From: Paralichthys olivaceus
Lineage: Eukaryota; Chordata; Actinopteri; Pleuronectiformes; Paralichthyidae
Direction of reading: 5' to 3'
Assembly: GCF_024713975.1 (NCBI RefSeq)
Contig: NC_091105.1
Coordinates: forward strand, 17,368,439-17,432,438
Length of the DNA stretch: 64,000 bases
Shown piece by piece: positions 13,603 through 33,458 of this stretch. The position numbers and the translations under genes are program-made. The notes beneath the pieces were generated by a model, which was given only the letters and a program-made list of their open reading frames with translations, had not been told where the DNA came from and did no database searches. Numbering within the stretch: position 1 is the first letter of the stretch; every line of letters starts with the position of its first letter.

Positions 13603-14631
13603 GGACCACACTCACATACAGCACATCCACCGTGTGGTTAATGCAGAGAGGTGCCAGAGGACTTGACCTGACCTGAACTTCTGTTTACAGCTTAAATTTA
13701 AATACTACTCACTCACACACACACCGGTCATTACTGAACACATACATGATCACTGTCAGTGGAAAGATATATGTGCCAGTAGAGTTTTGTATTGGAAATT
13801 AAATGTCATGTTCAAGTTGAACCACTGAATTCCCAATATGGATCATGAACTTTAAAAGAAATCACATTTTAAAAAAAAGGAGCACCAGATGTATAGATCC
13901 AGGTATTCCATTCAATTGAAAAATGATATAAAGTAATCACGTTTCAAGTGTCATCAGGCAACCTAGTCCAGTGATGGCCACATCTTTTCCTTCATCTGCA
14001 GTTGCTCATAAAAACTCAAAAAGTACAAATAACCCTCGCAGAAAGAAAACCTGGATTTTCTCTCGATGGTGATAATAAGAGTAGACATAATGAAATGGCA
14101 GAAGTAAATATGGAGTAAGTTGGAAGACTGTAGCATGTTTTCACATTCTGCTGTGATCAACGCTCTATACCCCACTGAGTGTTTCCTCTCATACAAACAA
14201 ACATCTCTCTGAGTGATATGGTCCCTGGTTGACAGCTCAGTCTAACTCAACTCTCAAACCACATTCCCACTGCTGTGTAAACGTTCTCTGTCCCAGGACA
14301 GCATCATAATTCATCCCAAACATTTCTACACTTCTCCATCCATTGATTCATTTGTGACCACATCTTGATTTTCTATTTAGTTTTTTTCTTCAAATGGGTT
14401 AGATCTCATTTCCTTGTAAAGCTATATTCTGGATTGTCAGCCCTCCTAAAAACATCATTTGGTCTTTGAGAATATAAATGGAGTGCGTATGTATTTTCAT
14501 ATAGTGCACGGAAGACACAAGCAGAGACGCACTCTAATGTCAGGTGTGAACTGACAAACATGGAGCTCTCCACTTGTGATTGGATAACTTGAGACACATG
14601 TATACCAAGACCTGGTGGAACAGGGCCAAAT

Positions 14632-14633
<2 letters not shown>

Positions 14634-14683
<50 letters not shown>
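14634..14683. repeat. (CA)n microsatellite
   Basis: About 25 uninterrupted CA dinucleotides downstream of adcy3. The Cys-Val ORFs read from the other strand are artefacts. Confidence 0.97.
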
Positions 14684-14684
<1 letters not shown>

Positions 14685-15326
14685 CTGCAGCTACATCTAC
14701 ATCTAAAAATAAAAATCAGTTTCAGCAACATTCTGCTTTAAACTGTGCAGCAGAAAAACAACCTTGTGTGTTCTCCTGTGCAGACTGACTCCTTGTCACA
14801 AACATTTTTTCTAAATACGATTTCTTGTGAAATCACTAAACGTTAACATGACTTCTTATCTTACAAGTTTTTGGTGGAATTTTGTTCCTGAGTTTTGTGC
14901 ACTTTGAAGTAAACATTTCAGCATAAGGATTGATTTGAAATTATGTAATTTAAATACAATGATGGGCTTTATCTCTTTCCATAGATGCCTCTCAGACAAA
15001 CACACACACACACACAGTGGTCCAACAATCTCAATTCAGGAGATCATTCCACATTTGAGAACTACTTAGGTGTAGGGATGCGTGACAGACCGATGTGAGT
15101 TCAGATGATCTGACTGTGATGAGGAGGAGGATTTTGAAGTGGATGATGTGATGATACAGAGTGACCTCTCTCCTGCTGCTGCCTCGTTGTGGAAATCGTG
15201 AGCGTTAGAGTGTGTGCGTGGATATTTGTCCACAGTGATGATTCTCCCTGATTCTGAAACAGGTCAGATCTGTGAGTATTGTGAGACGATTGTGTGCCTT
15301 GAAGTTGTGTAACATGAAGGACAGCA

Positions 15327-15510
15327 TATGTAAATGGTCTGTATTTATTGAGAGCTTTTCTAGTCTTGATGACCACTCAAAGCGCTTTACAGTACAGTTT
15401 TGCCATTCACCCATTCACCCATTCACCCACACACACACACACACACACACAGACACAGACATTCATACTGTGCATCCATGTGCAGCGCTTTCTCTTTCAT
15501 ACATCACTCA
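15327..15510 (+). repeat. teleost dispersed repeat (TAAATGGTCTGTATTTATT family), copy 2
   Basis: TAAATGGTCTGTATTTATT, then CTTTTCTAGTCTTGATGACC, CAAAGCGCTTTACAGTACAG and a CCATTCACC/(CA)n block. It is better preserved than the copy at 2684-2900. An internal CA run of about 22 bp lies near 15430. Confidence 0.6.
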
Positions 15511-16208
15511 CACACACCTCCTGAGCCACAGATGTCCCTCCTCTCCTTTTTGGGAGAGGGACAGATGACTCGTGACAGATATATTTTCACAGTAGAATGA
15601 TGGAAGTGCCTATGTGATCACCATCCTTAAAATGTTTTAATTGATTCCACAGCCATTTTCAGACAGGGAGAAGTCTACAAGTCCTGGGTGCTATGAAAAA
15701 GATCATTCTCGTTTATAACATCTGGGTTTTATGGTTTATGATAACAGTGTAGAGTTGAAAGGTGCGATCGGGGTAACGTTGACATCACCTCAAAATGGTT
15801 GGAAATAAAAATCCAGGTTAGTCAGTTTGACAGGAGTGAAATGTCACTTCCTGCTTCTAATCACTGCAGTGAAGGATTATTAACCCTAATGTGGATAAAG
15901 GTTGCATCTGAGAAATTTTAGTGATTGGTAACTGGAATATCTAATCTCAGACATGAATGTGGTTTGTACGGTGTCAGAGGCCTCATAGGATGCACCCTGT
16001 ATTAAACTGTTACCTTCTTTTGACTAGATGAGGGTCATCATGTACAGCCACAGTGTGAGGCAGGCTCTGTGTGCATTTACACCTGCATGTGTCAATGATC
16101 CAGGTATTCAGATACAGATCTCATGTTGACACCAGGTAGAAATGAGGTCAAACTCATGTCTCACTACTCTAGTGAATTCTGGCCGGAAGTTGTCTGTTGT
16201 CTGTGTCC

Positions 16209-16613
16209 TTTTACATTAAGACCTGGTATTAACATCTGCCCTGAAGTTTTCTATGACAAGTGCACAGCTCTATGTACATGTGTGAACACACCCAAATGTG
16301 TCCTCAATGTGTCCTGAGATCTGGACACTCAGACCACATTCATGGTTGTCTGGGACACATTCTTTCAGCTGTGTAGATATAAATGTGTCCGGGCCACCTG
16401 ATCTTGCCACACTGACACAAGTACATTGACAATGGAACGTCTTTAAAAACATCATCATTCAGTCTTTGCAAACAGAAATTGTGTGTTTGCTTACAAAGCA
16501 GGGATCTGATCACAAGTGACAGGACAGATTTCAGTACCAGGCCTGAACAGATGAGCTCAGACTTGTGATGGGATTTCACCGAACAGTTGTTAACATCAGG
16601 TCTGAACAGGGCC
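16209..16613. mobile_element. putative non-autonomous element with inverted ends
   Basis: The left end (ACATTAAGACCTGGTATTAAC) partly matches the reverse complement of the right end (CTGTTCAGACCTGATGTTAAC). The interior has paired GTGTCC/GGACAC stretches and no ORF. Probably a hAT-like MITE that is common in fish; the ends are degenerate and the class is a guess. Confidence 0.4.
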
Positions 16614-17920
16614 TTTGTCTCTGCCTGCTTGTGTAAAGGGCCAAAATGGAAATGTACAGCAGACATGCACAAGGTTCTGCAAATGCTTAGTGCAAGCGTG
16701 TGCAGTTGGTAGATTGTGATGGTCTGTGACGCTGACCCTACGAGACCTGGACAAGTGAAAACATTGACATCTCTTGAAACCATGTGTCTATGTGGACACA
16801 GATAATTGAATCCACTCTCAAGAGGACACATCCTCTCACATGTTCAGCAGGTCCAACCTCTAATTACGTACATGTTCTGACTCACTCTACTCAAGGTGGA
16901 AAGTCTTGCCACTGTCAGCAGGCACACTGGAAGAAACTGTCCCTTGAAAAATGGGGCTAATTGTGATATTGTTGCAGTTGCAGGCAGCGATTTGCTACTG
17001 ATAGTGCACTGGATTTGATTGCATTAGAGTAGCTTCATACATTATATCCAGAAACGTTTGTATTTCAGATGTAGGACGCATCAATGCCACAGCCGTGACA
17101 AACCCACCTGGCAGACAGCAGCTGCACTGTACATTAGTTTTGGCGAAAGGATTGAAGGAGCCACTGCTTTTTTCCTCTGCTGATTGTAAAACTCATGAGT
17201 GTCTGTAGAATGGGATGAAAGTGCAATAGTTTCTTCTTCTACAATCCTGATTCTCTCCTCTCTTTAGGAAAGTGTCAATCATTCCTACCCCTTTAATTCA
17301 TATTTTTATAATGTAATGTTTTGTTCGGTTCAAAGAAAGGGAAAGAGGACTGAACGCATCCTTATTGTACATAGAGTTCAGACTCCGTTTATTGGTCAGA
17401 TTTATTTATTAGAAATGACAGGGATATTGACTTTTTTCTTACACAGATGTGAAAGTGCCAATGATAAAGGAATGGCTTTAGATGTAAAAGCCACAACATG
17501 GACCACGGCTGTTTCCTTATTTGTATTTTAAAAGAATCTCAGGCTTGGGAACAAAATAGCACTTTGGATAATGTGTCAAATCTGTATATTATTCCAGGGT
17601 TTGGTTGCAACAGAATTAATGAGCTAAGTACCAACACAAGAACACTCATGTGCCATCCGGAGAGCCCATGCCAGCAGGGCCAGCTGATGGCATCGAAAGG
17701 CATCAACATTCACTGCTGTGCTTATAGTTGTTACTGTTCAGATTCTGTCAGATTTTAAAACACAACTTTGATTTCTCCTCACAACTTTGTGGGCTGAATT
17801 AGATGGACTGTGACTCTACTTAGCCTGTTCTGAGCTGCTGATCCCAGTCCTGGATTTTTAGTTGAAGAATTTCTCAGTGTGCTGTCTTTCATTTGAGTTG
17901 TTTGTCATCATACGGCGAGT

Positions 17921-19924
17921 TGATTAAAGAAATCGAATAAAAACAAGCCTACGTGTCGTGATTACTACAAAGGTATTAGGAAAACTGCAGCACATCGATC
18001 ATGGAAGAGCTCCTCAACATTCATCTCAACATCTCTGCAGGTTGACTGAACAAAAACAGACCAACAAGAGCATCAGTGTAAAGACTTGAGCTCTGACATC
18101 AGAGCTACTGCTTTTCTGTGATTGATTTTATAGTTAATTGGAATAAATATAGCTTGGTCCTCTTAAAGAGAGACAGAGAGAAACATTAAAACTTAACTCT
18201 GATAAAATGTTACTGTCATATGTCACATAGCAAACAAAAGAAGGACACTAGACACAAGACGTAGATAATAAATACAGGGATGCATCATAATACACATGCA
18301 TCAATGCATCACATAATCGTATGATGAACAAAAATTGGACTTGTGGTACAAGTCTAAAAGTGAAGTAAACAAAAGCAGATGAGCAGAAAAAAGTATTGTT
18401 CTTAATCAAATGCTGTAAGACAGTTTGTCCTATAAAGGGAGAAGCACCGACCATTCACTACACAGCATTACACCATAATGCACTATACTAAATACTGGAC
18501 TAATGTGCACTATATGTAAATGCATGTTAAAAACATTCACAGTCAATTTAGTAAGTGAATGTAAATCTATATAATGTCCCGTGAAGTCATAGAGAAAGAC
18601 TGCATTACATCTGAGAGCTTTGGTGCAGGTAAGTAAGTGTAGTCACAGTGAGACATCAGAGAGAATGTGTTCAGCTGACTTCACACTGCACCATTAACAG
18701 TGTGGTTCAAACAGAAAATAAAGGGACAATAATAAATATTGATGTGTGACAATAACATAAAAATGCTGCAGCTACATTCCACAGATCTATATGTCATTTT
18801 GTACAGAATTTCTATATATAGATGGTATTGTTAATATACCAGATACTCTGTTTCTTACATCTTAATTGCATAGTGTTGCCGTGTGGCAACAATAACTTAC
18901 TAAGAGGCAGCAAAGTAGAATCCATGTTTCACTGTTAAGTTTAGAAAAGAAACACCTTTTATTTTTGATAGGACAAACACAGTTCTCCACAAGTCCTGTT
19001 TGCATCTCCTTTTTCATGGACATGAGAAACTGTAGACGTCATGGTCTGATTCAAAATTGACTAACTCATTTTTTGGACTAATTTTCAGTTCAAGAAAATC
19101 ATGCTCTTGTGTCATAATATGAGTCTGTGCATCTTTTTACACAATAAAACAATGAGTACTGAAGTTGAATAAACGTATGCTGTATTTTATTTGTCTTGTT
19201 TCCAATAAGATGATGTTTCAGCTTCCCACAATTGTACATTTACCCGCAGGGTTTTTTCCTTTTTTAATATTTAAAGTGATAAAAACAGAGCTTCAAAAAA
19301 CACTAGTTTAGTCCATTGACCAACAGATTTTCATTTCAGGATATATGAATTCAGGAAAATAATGCTATTGTGTTAAATAACACAGCTGTTTGTGTCCTCT
19401 GCGACAAGACGGTTGTGTAAAGTTCATCTAATAGTTTTTTTTCACAGAGACCTTCAATACATATATCAGGATACCACAGGTAAAACATTACAAATCTGCA
19501 ATCACTAGTTAACCTGTAATATTAGAATACTGAAATATAAAACATATCAAAAATTGATTATTGTTGCTGACGATGTTCATCCCTTTATAGCCACAGTTTC
19601 CATCTTCTGTTGGATACGTCCAGCAGGTTAATGCTCCATGTCACAAAGTGAGAGTCTCAAAGACGAACTGAGACAGATTGAGAGGAAAGAAAGAAACTGA
19701 GGCGTTCCTAATAAAGTGTGTATACCTGCTTCATTCAGCACATTACTATGACACTGCAGTTAAAAATTATACCACAATGTTAAGATTTTCAAAATGATCT
19801 TTTATTGTGAATAAACAAGTTACATTGTAATTAAAGTCTGTCGTCACATTTATGTACATGTTTGTGAATGTTCCGGTACTAATATCTTTGTGTCAAGCAT
19901 TTTAAGAATAGACCCTAAAGATTG
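17921..19924. other. unit 1 spacer, no gene seen
   Basis: AT-rich non-coding DNA, repeated in units 2 and 3 (25806-27805 and 33687-35700) and partly in unit 4 (41575-42594). A 68-codon ORF on the minus strand at 18248-18454 persists in all four copies but has no recognisable motif or splice context and is treated as chance. Around 19690-19720 the phrase GGCGTTCCTAATAAAGTG resembles the end of a common fish transposon. Confidence 0.6.
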
Positions 19925-20182
19925 AGGACATTTTTGGAAAGTGAGGACATTTTGACCTTCCTCACTTTTTCAAAGGTGAAGACTTGGCTTAAGGGTTAGC
20001 ATTAGAATTAGGTTTCAATTAGGGTTAGGGTTAGGATTAGGATTAAGGGTTAGGATAAGGGGTAAGGGTTAGGATTGGGGGTTAGGGTTAGGATTAGGGG
20101 TTAGGATTAGGGGTTAGGGTTAGGGTTAGGGGTTAGGGGTTAGGATTAGGGGTTAGGGTTAGGATTAGGGGTTAGGGTTAAC
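19925..20182. repeat. GAGGACATTTT/GGTTAGG minisatellite-type repeat, unit 1
   Basis: GAGGACATTTTTGG and GAGGACATTTTGACC are followed by about 160 bp of GGTTAGG/GGATTAGG variants. Its length and order differ between units (27785-28068 in unit 2, 35695-35971 in unit 3), which helps tell the copies apart. It resembles a widespread teleost interspersed repeat rather than a telomere, because the hexamer is impure. It abuts the dead exon 8 fragment directly. Confidence 0.75.
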
Positions 20183-21440
20183 ATTTCAGCTCCAACAGAG
20201 CCTGACCCTCAGTCTGGGTGCTGCCTGAAGGACCTGTGATGTGGTGGTGGGGATCACCAGGCCTGGTCCTCTGATCTAACTGATGAGGAGAGAGTGCCAA
20301 GACTCATGTCTGCTCCTGAAGTTGTCCCAGTTTCCCTGGATCCTTCTGTTTGACCCTGGAAGAGACATTTTCTTGTGAGGCAGCACATCATCGTGATCAG
20401 TCTTGTGTGTGACATAGTTAAGATGTATAAGACATATTGTAAGGAGCTGTACATGAACAGTAACAAAGGTGGAATATGAATAGAAAAAAATGTATTATAC
20501 ATTTAAAAACATTTGACCAGATCACATTGTTGACTTACTAGTTGCCTTGATGGGCCGTGCTGGCAATGTGGCGCATGTTGATGAACTTATGTTCCAGCAC
20601 CTGGAGGCGTGTGATCCTTCTCTTGGGGTCCAGCTGCAGCATCCCCTTCAGCATGTCCACAGACATGTGGACGTCGGCCGTCTCTGCAACTTTATCTGCA
20701 GAGTTGTGTGTGTTGATAGAATAGAACAGAATAGAATGCCTTAAATGTCATTGCACAATGAAGCATGGTGAAATCACAGCAGCTACCCCTGAAAGGTGCA
20801 TTTAGTAAAAAAAGAAATGACAATAAAATAAACATGTTGACAGGACGTTAAAAACTATACAAAATAGTGCAAAGAGAGGTGCAAGTGAACCACTTCCCTG
20901 AAGGCATCAGGTTAAACAGCCTATGGCCAGGGTGGAAAGTGTCCCTGGAGATTCTCTGCGCTCTTCTGAGGCAGCGGGAGCTGGCAATGTCTTCTAGGGG
21001 GGATGGAGGTGAGCCAGTGATCCTCTCTGCAGCCCTGGCGATCCTTTGCAGAGCCCTCCCATCTGCAGCCGAGCAGGCGGTGAACCACACTGTGGCACAG
21101 TACATCAACAGGTAGGTCGGATCTAAAACACACATACATGTCATCAGTTAGCTCCAGTAGTGAATAAAAAACCTCTCTGGGACTTTAAGAGTGTTTTCTT
21201 TTTATCTTAAAGAAATAAGCTCATGATTTATTCCAATATTACGTACATGATATGAACTGTCCCTTTAAGATATTTATAAATCAGAACAGAAAGTGCATTT
21301 GAAGTAGTTTGTGTACCATTTCATATTCACTCAATCCAGGGTACAGCAGGGCCCCGAGGTACATCACAGCAGCCATGTGTCCCAGAGACCACGTGACTAT
21401 GGCCTCTGTGAAGGGATGCCCCAGCATGATCTCTGGAGAT
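20183..21440 (-). pseudogene. dead partial HIPK-like copy, unit 1 (exons 8, 7, 4 only)
   Basis: Three pieces resemble the intact gene upstream of it: an exon 8 fragment (20183-20402), exon 7 (20540-20715, with its last bases at about 21113-21126 after a LINE insertion) and exon 4 (21317-21440). Exons 1-3, 5 and 6 are absent. In exon 4 the conserved IDMWS of the kinase is altered to IVTWS, losing the structural Asp. The exon 8 piece carries substitutions seen also in the unit 5 pseudogene, so it derives from an older, diverged copy. Confidence 0.8.
20716..21112 (-). mobile_element. 5'-truncated LINE inserted in dead exon 7, unit 1
   Basis: Read on the minus strand, a short ORF (21144-20848) has the C-terminal end typical of fish LINE ORF2 proteins (ALQRIARAAERITG, then LEDIASSRC). 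It is followed by a non-coding tail ending near GGCATTCTATTCTGTTCTAT. It interrupts the dead exon 7 copy. The same insertion is present in units 2 and 3, so it predates the amplification. A related tail lies at 61738-62060. Confidence 0.75.
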
Positions 21441-22072
21441 CTGAAAGAGGAGCAACAACCATGATCACATCAACACATTCATGTTTTTAATCACAGTTAA
21501 TCATAGACTCAGAATAACAAACAATGTGAGAGACGCTATAAAAATGTGATGTCTTAGTGATACTCTATACTTGAAGGTCAGAGTAAATGATTCCACATCA
21601 TTTCCTAAACCTTTCTTTCTGCAGCATTTTCTTTTTTTCTTTTTTTTTGCTGCTAGTTGTTTTTGACGGTTAAGACTTGTCTAAAGATGACAACATTTTA
21701 ATTGACATTATAACGATTAATAAGGTGAACTTGACATGTAGAATAAAAAACCTCCCACAGCAGCATCAACCTTAACCCTGTAACTAACGTAACTATATTA
21801 GTGAATGGGTATTTACTGTGTTCTTTAGGCATTTTTTCCATTTCAGAGACAAGCACTTTGGCCAAAACTTATGGTTGAAATTACACTTTATATTAAGATT
21901 ATTGCATCAAAATTATTTGCATTGGACATTTGTTTGTTGATGAATTAGGATTTATACGAAGATAAAATGTGCAGTTTGGTTTCCCTTTCTTTGGGAAAAA
22001 GATCATGAATCCATCACTCAACTCAAGTGAATAAAGTGATATATCAATATTTGCACATTATATATTACAAGA
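21441..22072. other. unit 1 spacer between dead copy and intact gene
   Basis: AT-rich, no coding signal. It contains the intact gene's 3' flank; no AATAAA clearly placed on the minus strand was found close to the stop codon, so the transcript end is unknown. Equivalent spacers lie at 29329-29958 and 37233-37864. Confidence 0.5.
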
Positions 22073-25328
<3,256 letters not shown>

Positions 25329-25473
25329 ATTTCCTCAATTGATGGGGTTGAAATACAGAAAAATGCAAAAAGTGTGTTGTAGGTTCAAGAGCAAAGGTGA
25401 ACTGCTGCCACTGAATTAACTGCAACATATAGATTGTAACTGTTTAAAATTTTGTTATGCCTTGTAACCATGG

Positions 25474-25508
<35 letters not shown>

Positions 25509-25546
25509 GGAATGTATTTAAAACCTTTTATATGATCATCATCATT

Positions 25547-25578
<32 letters not shown>

Positions 25579-25805
25579 AGAAGTTATGTTTTCACTTGTG
25601 TATGTTGGTTTATTTGTAATAACAGGATAACACCAAAACAATTTCCCCAAAATTTGGTTAAGGGATGGTGCAGATGCAGATACAAGGTTACACTGTGAAA
25701 TTTTGAAATTTTGTTATGCCTTGTAACCATGGCTACTCTCTCTCTTTCTCTCTCTCAATTAAATGTATTTAAAACCTTTTATATGATCATTATTATTATT
25801 GTGAT
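25329..25805 (-). promoter_or_regulatory. 5' flank of kinase copy 1 with short duplicated block
   Basis: Upstream side of the kinase start. It contains (CT)n near 25480-25504, (ATT)n near 25535-25575, and a block repeated twice (TTTTGTTATGCCTTGTAACC at about 25451 and 25709, each followed by a CT run and TTTTATATGATCAT). No convincing TATA box or CpG island. Units 2 and 3 share this flank (33215-33686, 41117-41574); copies 4 and 5 do not. The promoter role is inferred from position only. Confidence 0.4.
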
Positions 25806-28068
25806 TGATTAAAGAAATCGAATAAAAACAAGTCTACGTGTCGTGATTACTACAAAGGTATTAGGAAAACTGCAGCACATCAATCATGGAAGAGCTCCTC
25901 AACATTCATCTCAACATCTCTGCAGGTTGACTGAACAAAAACAGACCAACAAGAGCATCAGTGTAAAGACTTGAGCTCTGACATCAGAGCTACTGCTTTT
26001 CTGTGATTGATTTTATAGTTAATTGGGATAAATATAGCTTGGTCCTCTTAAAGAGAGACAGAGAGAAACATTAAAACTTAACTCTGATAAAATGTTACAG
26101 TCATATGTCACATAGCAAACAAAAGAAGGACACTAGACACAAGACGTAGATAATAAATACAGGGATGCATCATAATACACATGCATCAATGCATCACATA
26201 ATCGTATGATGAACAAAAATTGGACTTGTGGTACAAGTCTAAAAGTGAAGTAAACAAAAGCAGATGAGCAGAAAAAAGTATTGTTCTTAATCAAATGCTG
26301 TAAGACAGTTTGTCCTATAGAGGGAGAAGCACCGACCATTCACTACACAGCATTACACCATAATGTACTATACTAAATACTGGACTAATGTGCACTATAT
26401 GTAAATGCATGTTAAAAACATTCACAGTCAATTTAGTAAGTGAATGTAAATCTATATAATGTCCCGTGAAGTCATAGAGAAAGACTGCATTACATCTGAG
26501 AGCTTTGGTGCAGGTAAGTAAGTGTAGTCACAGTGAGACATCAGAGAGAATGTGTTCAGCTGACTTCACACTGCACCATTAACAGTGTGGTTCAAACAGA
26601 AAATAAAGGGACAATAATAAATATTGATGTGTGACAATAACATAAAAATGCTGCAGCTACATTCCACAGATCTATATGTCATTTTGTACAGAATTTCTAT
26701 ATATAGATGGTATTGTTAATATACCAGATACTCTGTTCCTTACCTCTTAATTGCATAGTGTTGCCGTGTGGCAACAATAACTTACTAAGAGGCAGCAAAG
26801 TAGAATCCATGTTTCACTGTTAAGTTTAGCAAAGAAACACCTTTTATTTTTGATAGGACAAACACAGTTCTCCACAAGTCCTGTTTGCATCTCCTTTTTC
26901 ATGGACATGAGAAACTGTAGACGTCATGGTCTGATGGCTTCAAAATTAACTAACTCATTTTTTGGACTAATTTTCAGCCCAAGAAAATCATGCCCTTGTG
27001 TCATAATATGAGTCTGTGCATCTTTTTACACAATAAAACAATGAGTAATGAAGTTGAATAAACGTATGCTGTATTTTATTTGTCTTGTTTCCAATAAGAT
27101 GATGTTTCTGCTTCCCACAATTGTACATTTACCCGCAGGGTTTTTTCCTTTTTTAATATTTTAAGTGATAAAAACAGAGCTTCAAAAAACACTAGTTTAG
27201 TCCATTGACCAACAGATTTTCATTTCAGGATATATGAATTCAGAAAAATAATGCTATTGTGTTAAATAACACAGCTGTTTGTGTCCTCTGCGACAAGACA
27301 GTTGTGTAAAGTTCATCTAATAGTTTTTTTTCACAGAGACCTTCAATACATATATCAGGAAACCACAGGTAAAACATTACAAATCTGCAATCACTAGTTA
27401 ACCTGTAATATTAGAATACTGAAATATAAAACATATCAAAAATAGATTATTGTTGCTGACGATGTTCATCCCTTTATAGCCACAGTTTCCATCTTCTGTT
27501 GGATACGTCCAGCAGGTTAATGCTCCATGTCACAAAGTGAGAGTCTCAAAGACGAACTGAGACAGATTGAGAGGAAAGAAAGAAACTGAGGCGTTCCTAA
27601 TAAAGTGTGTATACCTGCTTCATTCAGCACATTACTATGACACTGCAGTTAAAAATTATACCACAATGTTAAGATTTTCAAAATGATCTTTTATTGTGAA
27701 TAAACAAGTTACATTGTAATCAAAGTCTGTCGTCACATTTATGTACATGTTTGTGAATGTTCCGGTACTAATATCTTTGTGTCAAGCATTTTAAGAATAG
27801 ACCCTAAAGATTGAGGACATTTTTGGAAAGTGAGGACATTTTGACCTTCCTCACTTTTTCAAAGGTAGAATTAGGTTTCAATTAGGGTTAGGGTTAGGAT
27901 TAGGATTAAGGGTTAGGATAAGGGGTAAGGGTTAGGATTAAGGGTTAGGGTTAAGGGTCAGGGTTAAGGTTAGGATTAGGGGTAAGGGTTAGGATTAGGG
28001 GTTAGGGTTAGGGGTCAGGGTTAAGGTAAAGGATTAGGGGTAAGGGTTAGGATTAGGGGTTAGGGTTA

Positions 28069-29328
28069 ACATTTCAGCTCCGACAGAGCCTGACCCTCAG
28101 TCTGGGTGCTGCCTGAAGGACCTGTGATGTGGTGGTGGTGATCACCAGGCCTGGTCCTCTGATCTAACTGATGAGGAGAGAGTGCCAAGACTCATGTCTG
28201 CCCCTGAAGTTGCCCCAGTTTCCCAGGATCCTTCTGTTTGACCCTGGAGGAGACATTTTCTTGTGAGGCAGCACATCATCGTGATCAGTCTTGTGTGTGA
28301 CATAGTTAAGATGTATAAGACATATTGTAAGGAGCTGTACATGAACAGTAACAAAGGTGGAATATGAATAGAAAAAACTGTATTATAAATTTAAAAACAT
28401 TTGACCAGATCACATTGTTGACTTACTAGTTGCCTTGATGGGCCGTGCTGGCAATGTGGCGCATGTTGATGAACTTATGTTCCAGCACCTGGAGGCGTGT
28501 GATCCTTCTCTTGGGGTCCAGCTGCAGCATCCCCTTCAGCATGTCCACAGACATGTGGACGTCGGCCGTCTCTGCAGCTTTATCTGCAGAGTTGTGTGTG
28601 TTGATAGAATAGAACAGAATAGAATGCCTTAAATGTCATTGCACAATGAAGCATGGTGAAATCACAGCAGCTACCCCTGAAAGGTGCATTTAGTAAAAAA
28701 AAGAAATAATAATAAAATAAACATGTTGACAGGACGTTAAAAACCATACAAAATAGTGCAAAGAGAGGTGCAAGTGAACCACTTCCCTGATGGCATCAGG
28801 TTAAACAGCCTATGGCCAGGGTGGAAAGTGTCCCTGGAGATTCTCTGCGCTCTGCTGAGGCAGCGGGAGCTGGCAATGTCTTCTAGGGGGGATGGAGGGG
28901 AGCCAGTGATCCTCTCTGCAGCCCTGGCGATCCTTTGCAGAGCCCTCCCATCTGCAGCCGAGCAGGCGGTGAACCACACTGTGGCACAGTACATCACCAG
29001 GTGGGTCGGATCTAAAACACACATACATGTCATCAGTTAGCTCCAGTAGTGAATAAAAAACCTCTCTGGGACTTTAAGAGTGTTTTCTTTTTATCTTAAA
29101 GAAATAAGCTCATGATTTATTCCAATATTACGTACATGATATGAACTGTCCCTTTAAGATATTTATAAATCAGAACAGAAAGTGCATTTGAAGTAGTTTG
29201 TGTACCATTTCATATTCACTCAATCCAGGGTACAGCAGGGCCCGAGGTACATCACAGCAGCCATGTGTCCCAGAGACCACGTGACTATTGCCTCTGTGAA
29301 GGGATGCCCCAGCATGATCACTGGAGAT
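28069..29328 (-). pseudogene. dead partial HIPK-like copy, unit 2
   Basis: Exon 8 fragment (28069-28288), exon 7 (from 28428, split by the LINE at about 28604-29001) and exon 4 (29206-29328). Exon 4 is 123 bp instead of 124 because one C of GGCCCC is lost, a frameshift shared with unit 3 but not unit 1. Confidence 0.8.
28604..29001 (-). mobile_element. LINE fragment in dead exon 7, unit 2
   Basis: Same insertion point and orientation as in unit 1, with a 98-codon ORF remnant (29033-28737) ending in the LINE ORF2 C-terminal motif. It was carried along by tandem duplication rather than inserted independently. Confidence 0.75.
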
Positions 29329-29958
29329 CTGAAAGAGGAGCAACAACCATGATCACATCAACACATTCATGTTTTTAATCACAGTTAATCATAGACTCAG
29401 AATAACAAACAATGTGAGAGACGCTATAAAAATGTGATGTCTTAGTGATACTCTACTTGAAGGTCAGAGTAAATGATTCCACATCATTTCCTAAACCTTT
29501 CTTTCTGCAGCATTTTCTTTTTTTCTTTTTTTTTGCTGCTAGTTGTTTTTGACGGTTAAGACTTGTCTAAAGATGACAACATTTTAATTGACATTATAAC
29601 GATTAATAATGTGAACTTGACATGTAGAATAAAAAACCTCCCACAGCAGCATCAACCTTAACCCTGTAACTAACGTAACTATATTAGTGAATGGGTATTT
29701 ACTGTGTTCTTTAGGCATTTTTTCCATTTCAGAGACAAGCACTTTGGCCAAAACTTATGGTTGAAATTACACTTTATATTAAGATTATTGCATCAAAATT
29801 ATTTGCATTGGACCTTTGTTTGTTGATGAATTAGGATTTATACAAAGATAAAATGTGCAGTTTGGTTTCCCTTTCTTTGGGAAAAAGATCATGAATCCAT
29901 CACTCAACTCAAGTGAATAAAGTGATATATCAATATTTGCACATTATATATTACAAGA

Positions 29959-33214
<3,256 letters not shown>

Positions 33215-33427
33215 ATTTCCTCAATTGATGGGGTTGAAATACAGAAAAATGCACAAAGTGTGTTGTAGGTTCAAGAGCAAAGGTGAACTGCTGCCACTGA
33301 ATTAACTGCAACATATAGATTGTAACCGTTTAAAATTTTGTTATGCCTTGTAACCATGGCTACTCTCTCTCTCTCTCTCTCTCTCTCTCAATGGAATGTA
33401 TTTAAAACCTTTTATATGATCATCATC

Positions 33428-33458
<31 letters not shown>

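Larger units (their letters stand above)
13603..17920 (+). other. adcy3 3' UTR and intergenic region
   Basis: No credible coding exon seen. The first polyadenylation-type signal after the stop is ATTAAA at 13798-13803, which would give a short 3'UTR of about 220 bp; a longer one is possible. The rest holds a CA microsatellite, a short dispersed repeat, an inverted-repeat element and unremarkable AT-rich DNA up to the start of the tandem array at 17921. Confidence 0.6.

Noticed and set aside
18248-18454. A 68-codon minus-strand ORF repeated in units 1-4.
   Set aside because: It is conserved only because the whole unit is duplicated; no motif, splice site or codon signal supports it.
20020-20180. 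TTAGGG-like tract suggesting an interstitial telomere.
   Set aside because: The hexamer is impure (GGATTAGG, GGTAAGG, GGTCAGG mixed) and follows a GAGGACATTTT block, as in a common fish repeat.
20848-21144. A 98-codon ORF as a separate gene (also in units 2 and 3).
   Set aside because: It is the C-terminal end of a LINE ORF2, with the LINE tail attached.
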